The notes under the pieces were generated by a model, which was not told the DNA's origin, searched no databases, and was given only the letters and a program-made list of their open reading frames with translations. Below, in pieces: positions 6,742-13,649 of a stretch of 13,789 nt of DNA. Position 1 is the first letter of the stretch; the number at the start of each line of letters is the position of its first letter. The translations under genes were made by a program, and so were the position numbers. Source of the stretch: Deltaproteobacteria bacterium (GTDB taxonomy: Bacteria; Desulfobacterota; DSM-4660; Desulfatiglandales; HGW-15); the NCBI GenBank assembly GCA_020060215.1, contig JAGVAP010000078.1, positions 1 to 13,789 of the forward strand. The letters run 5' to 3'.

Positions 6742-7602
6742 GTGGAGAATATCAGGCCCATGGATTTCTTCGACGACCCTTCTTCCAGAAGGGCCATGCT
6801 CAAGCGGCAGTCCGTCCGGAGGGAGAAGGAGTCGATCCTGCCGAAGCTGTGGAGGGTCGTCCGTTTCATCGGCTCCTGTTTTTTCAAGTTCTCCTGCCTG
6901 GTCCTCATCCTGGTCCTTTTCAGCGGGATCTTCATCTATGCATACGACCATCTCCTCCGGTCCCCCTACATCCGGCTCGAGAGGGTGGTGGTGGTCGGGG
7001 TGGATGAGTCCATGAAGAACGAGCTGCTGGAGCGGGCTCAGGTGGATTACGAAACGAGCCTCTTCGCGATCAATCTCGAGGAAGTGAAGGAGAGGGTCGA
7101 GAAGCATCCCTGGGTCAGATCGGTCAGCGTCGAAAAGCAGTTTCCCCATACCCTCGCCATGCGCGTGGAGAGGGAGGAGCCCTGGGCGATCATCGCGGGG
7201 GAGACGCTTCGCTACATGAATCGCAACGGAAGGGTGTTCAAGGAGGTGGAGGAAGGGGACCCGCTGGACTTCCCGGTCGTGACAGGCATCCCCGCGTCCG
7301 GTGACCCCACGGGAAGATCGGTCGCGACCGCGGTGCAGGTGCTCTCCACCCTCGAAAACGAAAAGGGAAGCTGGTCCGTGGAGCACCTCTCCGAGCTCTA
7401 CGTGAGGGGAGACGGAAGCGTCACCCTCTACTATTCCTCGCTCCCCTTCGGAGTCAAGGTCAGGGCCGACGAACTGGCCGACAGGATGGAGGATCTCAAG
7501 AAGGTGGTGGAGCACCTGAATCGATCCGGCCGCATCCGCACGGCCAAAGGCATCAACCTGGAATATGCGGACGGTGCAGTCGTGTCCTTCAAGAAAGGTT
7601 AA
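6742..7602 (+). CDS. ftsQ: Cell division protein FtsQ
   Basis: Bitopic inner-membrane divisome protein that links early and late division proteins through FtsB and FtsL. From GTG 6742 it has 286 residues. A basic cytoplasmic N-terminus (about 1-45) is followed by one hydrophobic segment (about 47-68, rich in L, V, I and F). A POTRA domain follows (about 76-146) with the typical IRLERVVVVG start and HPWVRSVSVEKQFPHTLAMRVEREEPWA-like end. The FtsQ domain then runs to the C-terminus. An alternative start is ATG 6760, six codons in, with GGTGGAG 12 nt upstream. Both leave all domains intact. The gene starts 3 nt after murB and ends 3 nt before ftsA. FtsQ sequences vary, so position supports the call. 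Confidence 0.93.
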   Translation: MENIRPMDFFDDPSSRRAMLKRQSVRREKESILPKLWRVVRFIGSCFFKFSCLVLILVLFSGIFIYAYDHLLRSPYIRLERVVVVGVDESMKNELLERAQVDYETSLFAINLEEVKERVEKHPWVRSVSVEKQFPHTLAMRVEREEPWAIIAGETLRYMNRNGRVFKEVEEGDPLDFPVVTGIPASGDPTGRSVATAVQVLSTLENEKGSWSVEHLSELYVRGDGSVTLYYSSLPFGVKVRADELADRMEDLKKVVEHLNRSGRIRTAKGINLEYADGAVVSFKKG

Positions 7603-7605
7603 GGC

Positions 7606-8829
7606 ATGTCAGGAGAGATCATCGTAGGCCTGGATATCGGGACAACCAAGATGTGCGCGGTCGTAGGCGAGGTGCGGCCCGACTCCATAGAGATCATCGG
7701 CATCGGCAGTCATCCCTCCGAAGGGCTTCGCAAGGGGGTGGTCATCAACATCGAGAAGACGGTGGAGTCGATCAAGGAGGCGATCGAGGAAGCGGAAACC
7801 ATGGCCGGGTGCGAGATCAGCTCCGTATACGCAGGGATCGCCGGCGGACATATCAAGGGCTTCAACAGCCACGGCGTGATTGCCCTCAAAGAGCGGGAGG
7901 TGACCCGGAAGGACATCGAGAGGGTGATCGAGGCGGCCAGCGCCGTCGCCATCCCCATGGACCGGGAGGTCATCCACGTCCTGACCCAGGAGTTCATCGT
8001 GGACGATCAGGACGGGATCATCGACCCCCTCGGGATGGCGGGGGTGCGCCTGGAGGCGAAGATCCACATCGTGACCGGCGCCGTCACATCGGCCCAGAAC
8101 ATCATCAAGTGCGCGAACCGGGCCGGCCTGGACGTGTGCGACATCGTGCTGGAGTCCCTCGCCTCCAGCGAGGCGGTGCTTTCCGAGGAGGAGCGGACCC
8201 TGGGCGTGGCCCTGATCGACTTCGGCGGGGGGACCACCGACCTCGCCGTCTTCTCGCGGGGCACCATCAAGCACACCTCCGTCCTCGCCCTGGGGGGAGA
8301 CAATCTCACCTACGATATCTCGATCGGCCTGAGGACCCCCAAGGCCGAGGCCGAGAAGATCAAGATCAAGTACGGGTGCGCCCTCTCTTCGATGATCGGC
8401 AAGGATGAAACCATCGAGGTGCCGGGAGTCGGCGGGCGAAAACCCAGGGTCCTCTCGAGGCACATCCTCGGGGAGATCCTGGAGCCCAGGGTGGAGGAGA
8501 TCTTCTCGCTGATCCACGGCGAGCTCGTGAGATCGGGCCACGACGGCATCATCAACTCCGGCGTGGTGATCACGGGCGGGTCGGCCGAGCTCTCCGGCAT
8601 CCCGGAGACCTCGGAGCAGATCTTCAATGCGCCCTCGCGGATCGGGTACCCGCAGGGCATCACGGGACTGGTCGAGGTGGTGAACAAGCCCATGTATGCA
8701 ACCGCCGTCGGGCTGGTCCTCTATGGGGCCAAGCGGTTAAAGGAGGGGAAGAAGTTCAGGATAAGGGACACGAATATCTTTGGGCGAGTCATGGATCGGA
8801 TGAAGCGATGGTTCAAGGATGTGATCTGA
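7606..8829 (+). CDS. ftsA: Cell division protein FtsA
   Basis: Actin-like ATPase that anchors FtsZ filaments to the membrane. The 407 residues are normal. Actin-fold motifs are all present: phosphate 1 DIGTTK (10-15), phosphate 2 DFGGGTTDL (205-213) and the adenosine motif ITGGSAEL around residues 322-329. The FtsA-specific 1C (SHS2) domain lies between phosphate 1 and 2. The last 16 residues, FGRVMDRMKRWFKDVI, form the amphipathic membrane-targeting helix, with basic and hydrophobic residues alternating. AAAGG (7594-7598) is 7 nt before the ATG and lies within the end of ftsQ, so translation is probably coupled. ftsZ follows after 37 nt. Confidence 0.97.
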   Translation: MSGEIIVGLDIGTTKMCAVVGEVRPDSIEIIGIGSHPSEGLRKGVVINIEKTVESIKEAIEEAETMAGCEISSVYAGIAGGHIKGFNSHGVIALKEREVTRKDIERVIEAASAVAIPMDREVIHVLTQEFIVDDQDGIIDPLGMAGVRLEAKIHIVTGAVTSAQNIIKCANRAGLDVCDIVLESLASSEAVLSEEERTLGVALIDFGGGTTDLAVFSRGTIKHTSVLALGGDNLTYDISIGLRTPKAEAEKIKIKYGCALSSMIGKDETIEVPGVGGRKPRVLSRHILGEILEPRVEEIFSLIHGELVRSGHDGIINSGVVITGGSAELSGIPETSEQIFNAPSRIGYPQGITGLVEVVNKPMYATAVGLVLYGAKRLKEGKKFRIRDTNIFGRVMDRMKRWFKDVI

Positions 8830-8866
8830 TGTTATCTCAATGGGCCTGAAACGGGAGGGATACGGT

Positions 8867-10090
8867 ATGAAATTCGAATTCGTCGAGGACAAGGAGAAGT
8901 ACAGCGCCAGGATCAAGGTGATCGGAGTGGGCGGGGCAGGGGGCAATGCGATCAACAACATGATCAATGCCAGGCTCCGGGGGGTGGAATTCATCACGGC
9001 CAACACGGATATCCAGGACCTGGAGCGATCCATCTGCCCCAACAAGATCCAGCTGGGTGCGGCGATCACACGCGGCCTGGGGGCGGGGGCGGATCCGGAC
9101 ATCGGCCGGATGTCCGCGGAAGAGAGTGCGGCCGAGATCCGGGAGTCGGTCGAAGGGGCGGACATGGTCTTTCTGGCCGCCGGCATGGGAGGGGGAACAG
9201 GGACCGGCGCTACCCCGGTCATCGCCCGGGAATGCAAGGAGAGCGGTGCGTTGACGGTTGCGGTGGTCACCAAGCCCTTCGGCTTCGAGGGCAACAAGCG
9301 GCTCAGCCGCGCGATGGCGGGGCTCGACAAGTTGAAAAAGGAAGTGGACACCCTTATTATCATTCCTAACGAGCGCCTCAAGGCGGTCGGGAACAAGAGC
9401 AGCACGTTCAAGGAGCTGATCACCCGGGCGGACGACGTCCTTCTGAATGCGGTCAAGGGCATCTCGGACCTGATCGTGAGCAGCGGGTTCATCAACCTGG
9501 ATTTCGCCGACGTGAAGAAGGTGATGGAGCAGATGGGGACGGCGATCATGGGCACCGGCAAGGCGAGCGGCGAAAACCGGGCCGCCGAGGCCGCAAAGGA
9601 GGCCGTCAACAGCCCGCTCCTGGAGGACATCTCCATCAGCGGCGCCAGGGGGCTCCTGATGAACATCTGCGGTCCCCCGAGCATGACCATGGACGAGATC
9701 GACCAGGCCTGCAGCTACATCAAGGGCGAAGTCGACAAGGAGGCCGATATCTTCTGGGGCGTGGTCTTTGACGAGAACATGGGCGAGGAGGTCCAGATCA
9801 CGGTGATTGCGACCGGGATCGACAAGGAGAACTACAACAAGGTCGTGAGGCTCAGGGATCTGACCCCCGACGAGGCCCACGATCCCTGGCTGGTGAGGGG
9901 ACCCAACGGCGAGAACCTGGATGTCCTCGACACGCCGACCTACCAGCGCCAGAAGGTCACGGAAGAGGTGGTGATGACCTCCAAGGCCGAGGAGCCGCCT
10001 CAGCATGGCAAGAGGTTGAATATCTTCAGAAGGGGTCTTTTCAAGGAAAGCCTCGACTACCCTGCGTTCCTCAGGGTCAAGGCTGATTGA
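8867..10090 (+). CDS. ftsZ: Cell division GTPase FtsZ
   Basis: Tubulin homologue that polymerises into the Z-ring. From ATG 8867 the protein has 407 residues. The nucleotide-binding loop GVGGAGGNA is near the N-terminus, followed by ANTD. The tubulin signature GMGGGTGTG is at 106-114, and the catalytic T7 loop NLDFAD at 210-215. The C-terminal linker is short, and the last residues, SLDYPAFLRVKAD (395-407), are the conserved peptide that binds FtsA. I chose ATG 8867 because GGGAGGGA (8853-8860) is 6 nt upstream. ATG 8840 is in frame but would add nine residues with no family counterpart and no good ribosome binding site. Identification is certain. Confidence 0.98.
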   Translation: MKFEFVEDKEKYSARIKVIGVGGAGGNAINNMINARLRGVEFITANTDIQDLERSICPNKIQLGAAITRGLGAGADPDIGRMSAEESAAEIRESVEGADMVFLAAGMGGGTGTGATPVIARECKESGALTVAVVTKPFGFEGNKRLSRAMAGLDKLKKEVDTLIIIPNERLKAVGNKSSTFKELITRADDVLLNAVKGISDLIVSSGFINLDFADVKKVMEQMGTAIMGTGKASGENRAAEAAKEAVNSPLLEDISISGARGLLMNICGPPSMTMDEIDQACSYIKGEVDKEADIFWGVVFDENMGEEVQITVIATGIDKENYNKVVRLRDLTPDEAHDPWLVRGPNGENLDVLDTPTYQRQKVTEEVVMTSKAEEPPQHGKRLNIFRRGLFKESLDYPAFLRVKAD

Positions 10091-10118
10091 CCGGAGGCCC
10101 CCCCAAAGGTGATGGAAC

Positions 10119-11861
10119 ATGCCGGACAAGATCGCTTCCCTTTACCGGGCGAGGCTTTCCAGGGAAAAGGGGACGGTGAGAAAGGAGTTGGGAGGGAGGC
10201 TCTCGATCGCCCTCTGCTATCCCAACACCTACCGCATCGGCATGTCCAGCCTGGGTTTCCAGGTGATCTATCATCTCCTGAACCGAAACGAGCAGGTCGT
10301 TGCAGAACGGTTTTTTCTCCCCGAAGGCCCTGAGATGTCCCTCACCCTGGAGGAGGGGAAAGGGATTCGTTCCCTCGAATCCCTTTCCCCCATCCAGAGG
10401 TTCGACCTGGTCGCCTTTTCCCTCTCCTTTGAGAACGACTATCCGAACATCCTGACCATGCTGGATCTCGGCAGGATCCCCATCCTGGCCGAGGAACGGA
10501 ACGAGTACCATCCCCTGATCATGGCGGGAGGGGTCGCCACCTTCCTCAATCCCGAGCCCATCGCCCCCTTCTTCGATTTTTTCCTGGCAGGCGAGGCCGA
10601 GCCGGTCATGGATCCTTTCCTGGACCTCGTGTTGCGGCTGAAACGCAGCGCGGGCAGCAGGAAGGAGATCCTGCTGAGCCTGGCGGAGGAGATCCCCTCC
10701 ATCTACGTGCCCTCGTTCTATCGGGTGGAGTACCGCGAGGACGGCACGATCGGGTCCAGGGTCCCCCTGGAGGGGGCGGCCCGTGAGAGGATCGAGGTGT
10801 CCAGGCAGAATCCCCTTTGCTCCGCTCCGGCCATCTCCGCCGTAAGGACACCGGATACCGAGTTCGCCGGCAGGGTTCTCGTGGAACTGGGCAGGGGGTG
10901 CGGCCGATCATGCCGCTTCTGCGCCGCCGGGTACGTGTACCGGCCCCCGAGAGCGCACCCTTTGCAGGAGGTGATTTCTTCGCTGGAAAAGGCCCTTCCC
11001 GAAGAGGGGAAGTTCGGTGTGCTCGCCCCTTCGGTGGCCGATATCCCGGGGGTCGAAGAGGTCACCCGGTTTATCCTGGAGGGTGGTGGTTCTTTCTCCC
11101 TCTCCTCTCTGCGGGCGGACGGACTGACCCCGGAGATCATCGAGCACCTGCAGCGGAGCGGCCAGAAGACCCTGGCCATCGCCCCTGAAGCCGGCTCCGA
11201 GCGGCTGCGGAAGGTGATCAACAAACACCTGAGGGAGGAGCAGATCATCGATGCGGTGCGGATGATCGCGTCCGCCGGGGATTTCGCCATCCGTCTCTAT
11301 TTCCTCGTCGGCCTGCCTACGGAGACCCGGGAGGATGTAAACCAGATCATAGAGCTGGTGAAGCACATCAGGCACTGGCTGGTGAAGGAATCGGGGACCA
11401 GGGGAAGGATCGGCCAGCTGAGGCTCAGCATCAACTGCTTCGTGCCGAAGCCCTTCACCCCTTTTCAGTGGTTCCCCATGGACCATCTCGATGCCTTGAA
11501 GGAGAAACAGAAACGGCTCAAAAAGGGTTTGAGCCGGGAGGGCGGGATCAAGGTGAATTTCGACGTGGCGAAGTGGGCCTTTGTGCAGGCCCTCCTCTCC
11601 ATGGGAGACCGAAGGGCGGCACAGCTCCTCAAGCTTGCCCATGAGCACAAGGGGGACTGGGGCCAGGCCAGGAAGTATTCGGAGATCAACCCCGATTTCT
11701 TCGTCTACCGGCCGAAGGATCTGAAGGAGACGCTCCCCTGGGACTTCCTGGACCATGGGGTGCGGAAGGAGCACCTCGTCAAGGAGTACAAGCTCGCCCT
11801 CAAAGGGGAGGAGTCCGAGCCCTGTCACCCCGGCGACTGCATCCGGTGCGGGGCTTGTTAA
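10119..11861 (+). CDS. B12-binding-type radical SAM protein of unknown substrate
   Basis: A 580-residue putative radical SAM enzyme, cytoplasmic. The cluster motif C261-X3-C265-X2-C268 (GCGRSCRFCAAGY) would hold the SAM-binding 4Fe-4S cluster. Residues 1-200 resemble the cobalamin-binding-like N-terminal domain of such enzymes (LCYPNTYRIGMSSLGFQ, IMAGGVATFLNPEPIAPF). APEAGSERLRKVINKHLREEQII and LYFLVGLPTETREDV are typical of the radical SAM barrel. The C-terminus ends with C569-X4-C574-X2-C577-X2-C580, a possible second Fe-S site. It resembles the uncharacterised TIGR03960-type family, but without the fused DUF2344 part; this assignment is from memory. ATG 10119 follows AAAGGTGAT. It starts 28 nt after ftsZ, so it probably shares the dcw transcript. 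The substrate is unknown. Confidence 0.88.
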   Translation: MPDKIASLYRARLSREKGTVRKELGGRLSIALCYPNTYRIGMSSLGFQVIYHLLNRNEQVVAERFFLPEGPEMSLTLEEGKGIRSLESLSPIQRFDLVAFSLSFENDYPNILTMLDLGRIPILAEERNEYHPLIMAGGVATFLNPEPIAPFFDFFLAGEAEPVMDPFLDLVLRLKRSAGSRKEILLSLAEEIPSIYVPSFYRVEYREDGTIGSRVPLEGAARERIEVSRQNPLCSAPAISAVRTPDTEFAGRVLVELGRGCGRSCRFCAAGYVYRPPRAHPLQEVISSLEKALPEEGKFGVLAPSVADIPGVEEVTRFILEGGGSFSLSSLRADGLTPEIIEHLQRSGQKTLAIAPEAGSERLRKVINKHLREEQIIDAVRMIASAGDFAIRLYFLVGLPTETREDVNQIIELVKHIRHWLVKESGTRGRIGQLRLSINCFVPKPFTPFQWFPMDHLDALKEKQKRLKKGLSREGGIKVNFDVAKWAFVQALLSMGDRRAAQLLKLAHEHKGDWGQARKYSEINPDFFVYRPKDLKETLPWDFLDHGVRKEHLVKEYKLALKGEESEPCHPGDCIRCGAC

Positions 11862-11868
11862 GGTTGGT

Positions 11869-11883
11869 GGAGCGCTTCGCTCC
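11869..11883 (+). terminator. Hairpin just after the radical SAM gene
   Basis: GGAGCG (11869-11874) pairs with CGCTCC (11878-11883) across a CTT loop, 8 nt after the stop codon. The stem is GC-rich but is followed by CCGTTGGAGG rather than a T tract. Its sequence also resembles REP-like palindromes, so it may be a repeat that serves as an RNA 3'-end structure instead of an intrinsic terminator. Confidence 0.3.
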
Positions 11884-11915
11884 CCGTTGGAGGTTTGAGG
11901 CCGGTCATTTCTTCT

Positions 11916-11936
11916 GGAGCAACCTCCCGGTTGCGA
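11916..11936 (+). repeat. REP-like 21-mer, copy 2 (plus orientation)
   Basis: Stem GCAACC (11919-11924) and GGTTGC (11929-11934) with loop TCCC, flanked by GGAG and GA. It is the reverse complement of 3033-3053 with one difference in the loop region. Being outside coding sequence and present in two spacers 8.9 kb apart, it is very likely a dispersed element of this genome. Confidence 0.75.
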
Positions 11937-12128
11937 TCCCGTCTGCTACGCCTTCACCTTACATCTGCAAATCACAAACAGCACAACGCTCCTGCTGAGG
12001 TATCGAAAGATGAAGCTCCCAGGGACCGCCTCACCAGGGGCGCCATACCTTCCAGGGTTACGATACCGGCACGGATGAGCAGTCTTCTAGTCCAGGCCGA
12101 TGGGGACGACCTCGCTCTTTCGAGGGAT

Positions 12129-12554
12129 TCATCCCCCGCCGATGATCGCGAACGTGGCCTGCCCGCCTGCAATGAGATTCCCGCCTGCATCGTGAATCTC
12201 GGCCTGGACAAAACTCAAGCGTCTGGTCCGGTGGGTTACCCGGGCAGAGCAGCGAAAAAGCTTTCCCTTTGCGGAGCGCATGTAATGAATCGATGCGTGA
12301 ACGGTTGCGCAGTTCGAGCCGGGACCGAGCGTCGACGTCACGGCCCACGCCATGGTCGTATCCATGAGGGTGTAGAGAACCCCTCCATGAGGCTGCTCGG
12401 GAGCGGGCCAGCGGTCCATGGAGGTCGGCTCCAGCCGGGAACCGGCTTTCCCCTCGGCCGCCTCCTCTATCCGGATCCCCATGGCCTGATAGAGAGGGTT
12501 GTCGTTGATTCGGGATAATGTCTCGTGGGTGAATCGGTGCTCTTCCCGGTCCAT
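12129..12554 (-). CDS. PaaI-type hotdog-fold thioesterase
   Basis: Small cytoplasmic acyl-CoA thioesterase of the hotdog fold, 141 residues, a normal size. The signature HGGVLYTLMDTTMAWAV places H56-G57-G58 and the likely catalytic D65. Later strands (CATVHASIHYMRSAKGKLFRC and GGQATFAII types) match the fold. The usual N-x-x-G before HGG is not evident; the region reads PAPEQPHGG. The start is well fixed: AAGGAGGA on the minus strand (12561-12568) lies 6 nt before the ATG. The gene is divergent from the TetR regulator and convergent with the radical SAM gene. Such enzymes often accompany fatty acid or aromatic acid (phenylacetate, benzoate) degradation genes. The exact substrate cannot be read from the sequence. 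Confidence 0.9.
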   Translation of the reverse strand: MDREEHRFTHETLSRINDNPLYQAMGIRIEEAAEGKAGSRLEPTSMDRWPAPEQPHGGVLYTLMDTTMAWAVTSTLGPGSNCATVHASIHYMRSAKGKLFRCSARVTHRTRRLSFVQAEIHDAGGNLIAGGQATFAIIGGG

Positions 12555-12660
12555 GTTTGGTCCTCCTTGAAGATCCGCCACGGAGGCACTACCGCCGTCG
12601 CGCCGGAGTGGCGCCATGGCCCGCAGCGCCGGCGCTCACGCGGCGTGCATGTCACGAACG

Positions 12661-12705
12661 CGGAAGACACCAAGAAATCAGGAGATCTCTCCTGGGTGTC
12701 TTCCG
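12661..12705. repeat. Large inverted repeat with nested palindrome
   Basis: CGGAAGACACC (12661-12671) and GGTGTCTTCCG (12695-12705) are perfect 11-bp complements. Inside, AGGAG (12680-12684) and CTCCT (12689-12693) form a second stem around ATCT. An 8-nt bulge (AAGAAATC) lies on the left side only. No T tract follows on the plus side; on the minus side it would be in the thioesterase leader. It could be an RNA structure or a protein-binding site. Confidence 0.6.
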
Positions 12706-12872
12706 GGTCTATGGTGGCGGGGTTGGTCGCGGCCGTAAGGCCTGCGTCAGAGTTGCCGACCGGACCTGCTTGTGTCCTTCAAAGACGGGACTATATCGCA
12801 CTTTCCAGCCACCCGAAAGCCATTCCAGACAGAACGAAATCGGCGATCATCCAGGGAGAGGAGCGAAAAAGC

Positions 12873-12902
12873 TTGACATGAAAAAGGGTCCAACACTAGA
12901 AT
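12873..12902 (+). promoter_or_regulatory. Sigma-70 promoter of the TetR regulator gene
   Basis: TTGACA at 12873-12878 matches the consensus -35 exactly. TAGAAT at 12897-12902 matches the -10 in five of six positions. The spacer is 18 nt. The predicted start of transcription, about 12908, falls in the operator palindrome, leaving a leader of just over 100 nt before the regulator gene. Confidence 0.75.
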
Positions 12903-12906
12903 ACCG

Positions 12907-12920
12907 ACCAAGCGCTCGGT
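12907..12920. promoter_or_regulatory. Predicted TetR operator 1
   Basis: ACCAAGCGCTCGGT is a 14-bp palindrome with one mismatched pair. It covers the predicted transcription start, the classic place for an autorepressor. It differs by one base from the perfect palindrome at 13650-13663. It fits, except at one position, the AnCAAGnnCTTGnT motif I recall for KstR2. Confidence 0.75.
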
Positions 12921-12923
12921 TAA

Positions 12924-12948
12924 GATCTACGCCGATTGGCGTGGGATC
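12924..12948 (+). other. Leader hairpin of the TetR mRNA
   Basis: GATC-T-ACGCC (12924-12933) can pair with GGCGT-GG-GATC (12938-12948) around a GATT loop, a stem of about ten pairs including a T-G wobble and one bulged G. It would be near the 5' end of the transcript. Whether it has a role beyond stability is unknown. Confidence 0.4.
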
Positions 12949-12985
12949 CTCCTCTGAGACCGGGTGCTCGGCAAAGGATTGAGGA

Positions 12986-13048
12986 ATGAAATTCAAGAAA
13001 GTCGAGAGTAGTCATTGGCCTCCGAGAAAGATAGGTCTGCTGAAATAA
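12986..13048 (+). CDS. Small ORF overlapping the TetR start, or its original 5' end
   Basis: A 20-codon frame beginning with ATG 12986, preceded by AAAGGA (12973-12978) at 7 nt, the best ribosome binding site in this region. It reads MKFKKVESSHWPPRKIGLLK and stops at 13046-13048, overlapping the regulator by 34 nt in another frame. A -1 shift at A-AAG (13027-13030) would join it to the regulator as ...PPRKDRSAEII. It may be a leader peptide, a frameshifted gene start (mutation or sequencing error), or chance. Confidence 0.35.
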   Translation: MKFKKVESSHWPPRKIGLLK

Positions 13049-13593
13049 TTGCCGCCGCAACAAGGCTTTTTGCGGCACAAGGATTTGATAAGACGACCAC
13101 GCGAGACATCTGTAAGGCAATCGGCATGAGCCATGCAATGCTTTACTATTACTTCAAAGACAAGGAAGCGATCCTGAACCGGATCCTGCAGGATATTCTA
13201 AGTGGTGGCTTAAAACAATTCAAAGCGATCGCTGAGAGCAAGCATGGTCTGCATGTCAAGCTGGTGGACGTAATCAATATGTATGCCCGCTTCCATGTCG
13301 TAGAGACGGATAAGGTCAAAATCTTTATACATGAGAGGAAATCACTGAGCTCTTCACACAAGCGGTTGTTAGATAAGAAGCAGAAGGAGTATTTGAACAT
13401 TTTGCGCGAGATGCTGGACGACCTCAAGGAAACGGGAGATATGGTTCCACTCGACACAACCATGTCTGCTTTTGCGCTCTTCGGGATGGTGCATTGGACA
13501 TGTGGTTGGTACAATCCCGCCGGCAGGGTGCCTCCTCAGGAGCTTGCAGAAACGATTGCCCACATCTACACGAAAGGGATACTCAAGAAATAG
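13015..13593 (+). CDS. TetR/AcrR-family transcriptional regulator
   Basis: Cytoplasmic DNA-binding repressor, 192 residues. The N-terminal TetR domain is clear: IIAAATRLFAAQGFDKTTTRDICKAIGMSHAMLYYYFKDKEAIL, with the helix-turn-helix at about 27-46. The C-terminal ligand domain (HERKSLSSSHKRLL, a helix ending MVHWTCGWYNPAGRVPPQELAETI) resembles the KstR2/FadR-like group, many of which sense acyl-CoA ligands. The only initiator in frame is TTG 13015, just after an in-frame TAG at 13009, with no strong ribosome binding site; see the overlapping small ORF. Paired palindromes flank the gene, suggesting autoregulation and control of a downstream neighbour. The base composition is visibly less GC-rich than the dcw genes. 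The family is certain, the ligand is not. Confidence 0.92.
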   Translation: MASEKDRSAEIIAAATRLFAAQGFDKTTTRDICKAIGMSHAMLYYYFKDKEAILNRILQDILSGGLKQFKAIAESKHGLHVKLVDVINMYARFHVVETDKVKIFIHERKSLSSSHKRLLDKKQKEYLNILREMLDDLKETGDMVPLDTTMSAFALFGMVHWTCGWYNPAGRVPPQELAETIAHIYTKGILKK

Positions 13594-13649
13594 GATCGTG
13601 TCCGAAATCATTCAAGAGGATGAAGTGTTCCTTTCCTGTCCTTTGATTT

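Larger units (their letters stand above)
11862..12128. other. Spacer between convergent genes
   Basis: The radical SAM gene and the thioesterase gene converge on this 267-nt stretch, so transcription should end here from both sides. It holds two small hairpins near the left end, one of them a REP-like repeat, and a 5-bp hairpin (CCTCG/CGAGG, 12110-12125) next to the thioesterase stop. None has the U-tract of a classical terminator. Minus-strand reading frames here do not look like real protein. Confidence 0.5.
12555..13014. other. Divergent intergenic region, thioesterase to TetR
   Basis: 460 nt between two divergent genes. Open frames here have no recognisable domain. The left part is very GC-rich, with a perfect 12-bp palindrome AGCGCCGGCGCT (12625-12636) and a large inverted repeat (12661-12705). 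Between about 12706 and 12870 I see nothing I can name. The right part carries the TetR promoter, operator and leader. No clear minus-strand promoter for the thioesterase was found. Confidence 0.55.

Noticed and set aside
6736..6760. Missing ddl gene between murB and ftsQ as a deletion
   Set aside because: Only 3 nt separate the genes and nothing resembles a remnant; many dcw clusters naturally lack ddl here.
8840..8866. ATG 8840 as ftsZ start
   Set aside because: In frame, but ATG 8867 has GGGAGGGA at ideal spacing and gives the standard N-terminus.
11869..11936. Classical rho-independent terminator of the dcw operon
   Set aside because: Two hairpins exist, but neither is followed by a T tract; I list the first only as a weak candidate.
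11972..12211. Minus-strand frame following the thioesterase end
   Set aside because: Overlaps the thioesterase 3' end in another frame and gives a low-complexity product typical of chance frames in GC-rich DNA.
11895..12518. Plus-strand frame opposite the thioesterase
   Set aside because: It runs through a REP-like repeat and antisense to a well-supported gene; no motif seen.
12706..12870. Decayed gene on the minus strand
   Set aside because: A short frame gives a mildly hydrophobic peptide, but stops are frequent and there is no recognisable homology.
12557..12982. Plus-strand frame of 141 codons in the divergent spacer
   Set aside because: It crosses the large inverted repeat, promoter and operator, starts antisense to the thioesterase ribosome binding site, and shows no domain.
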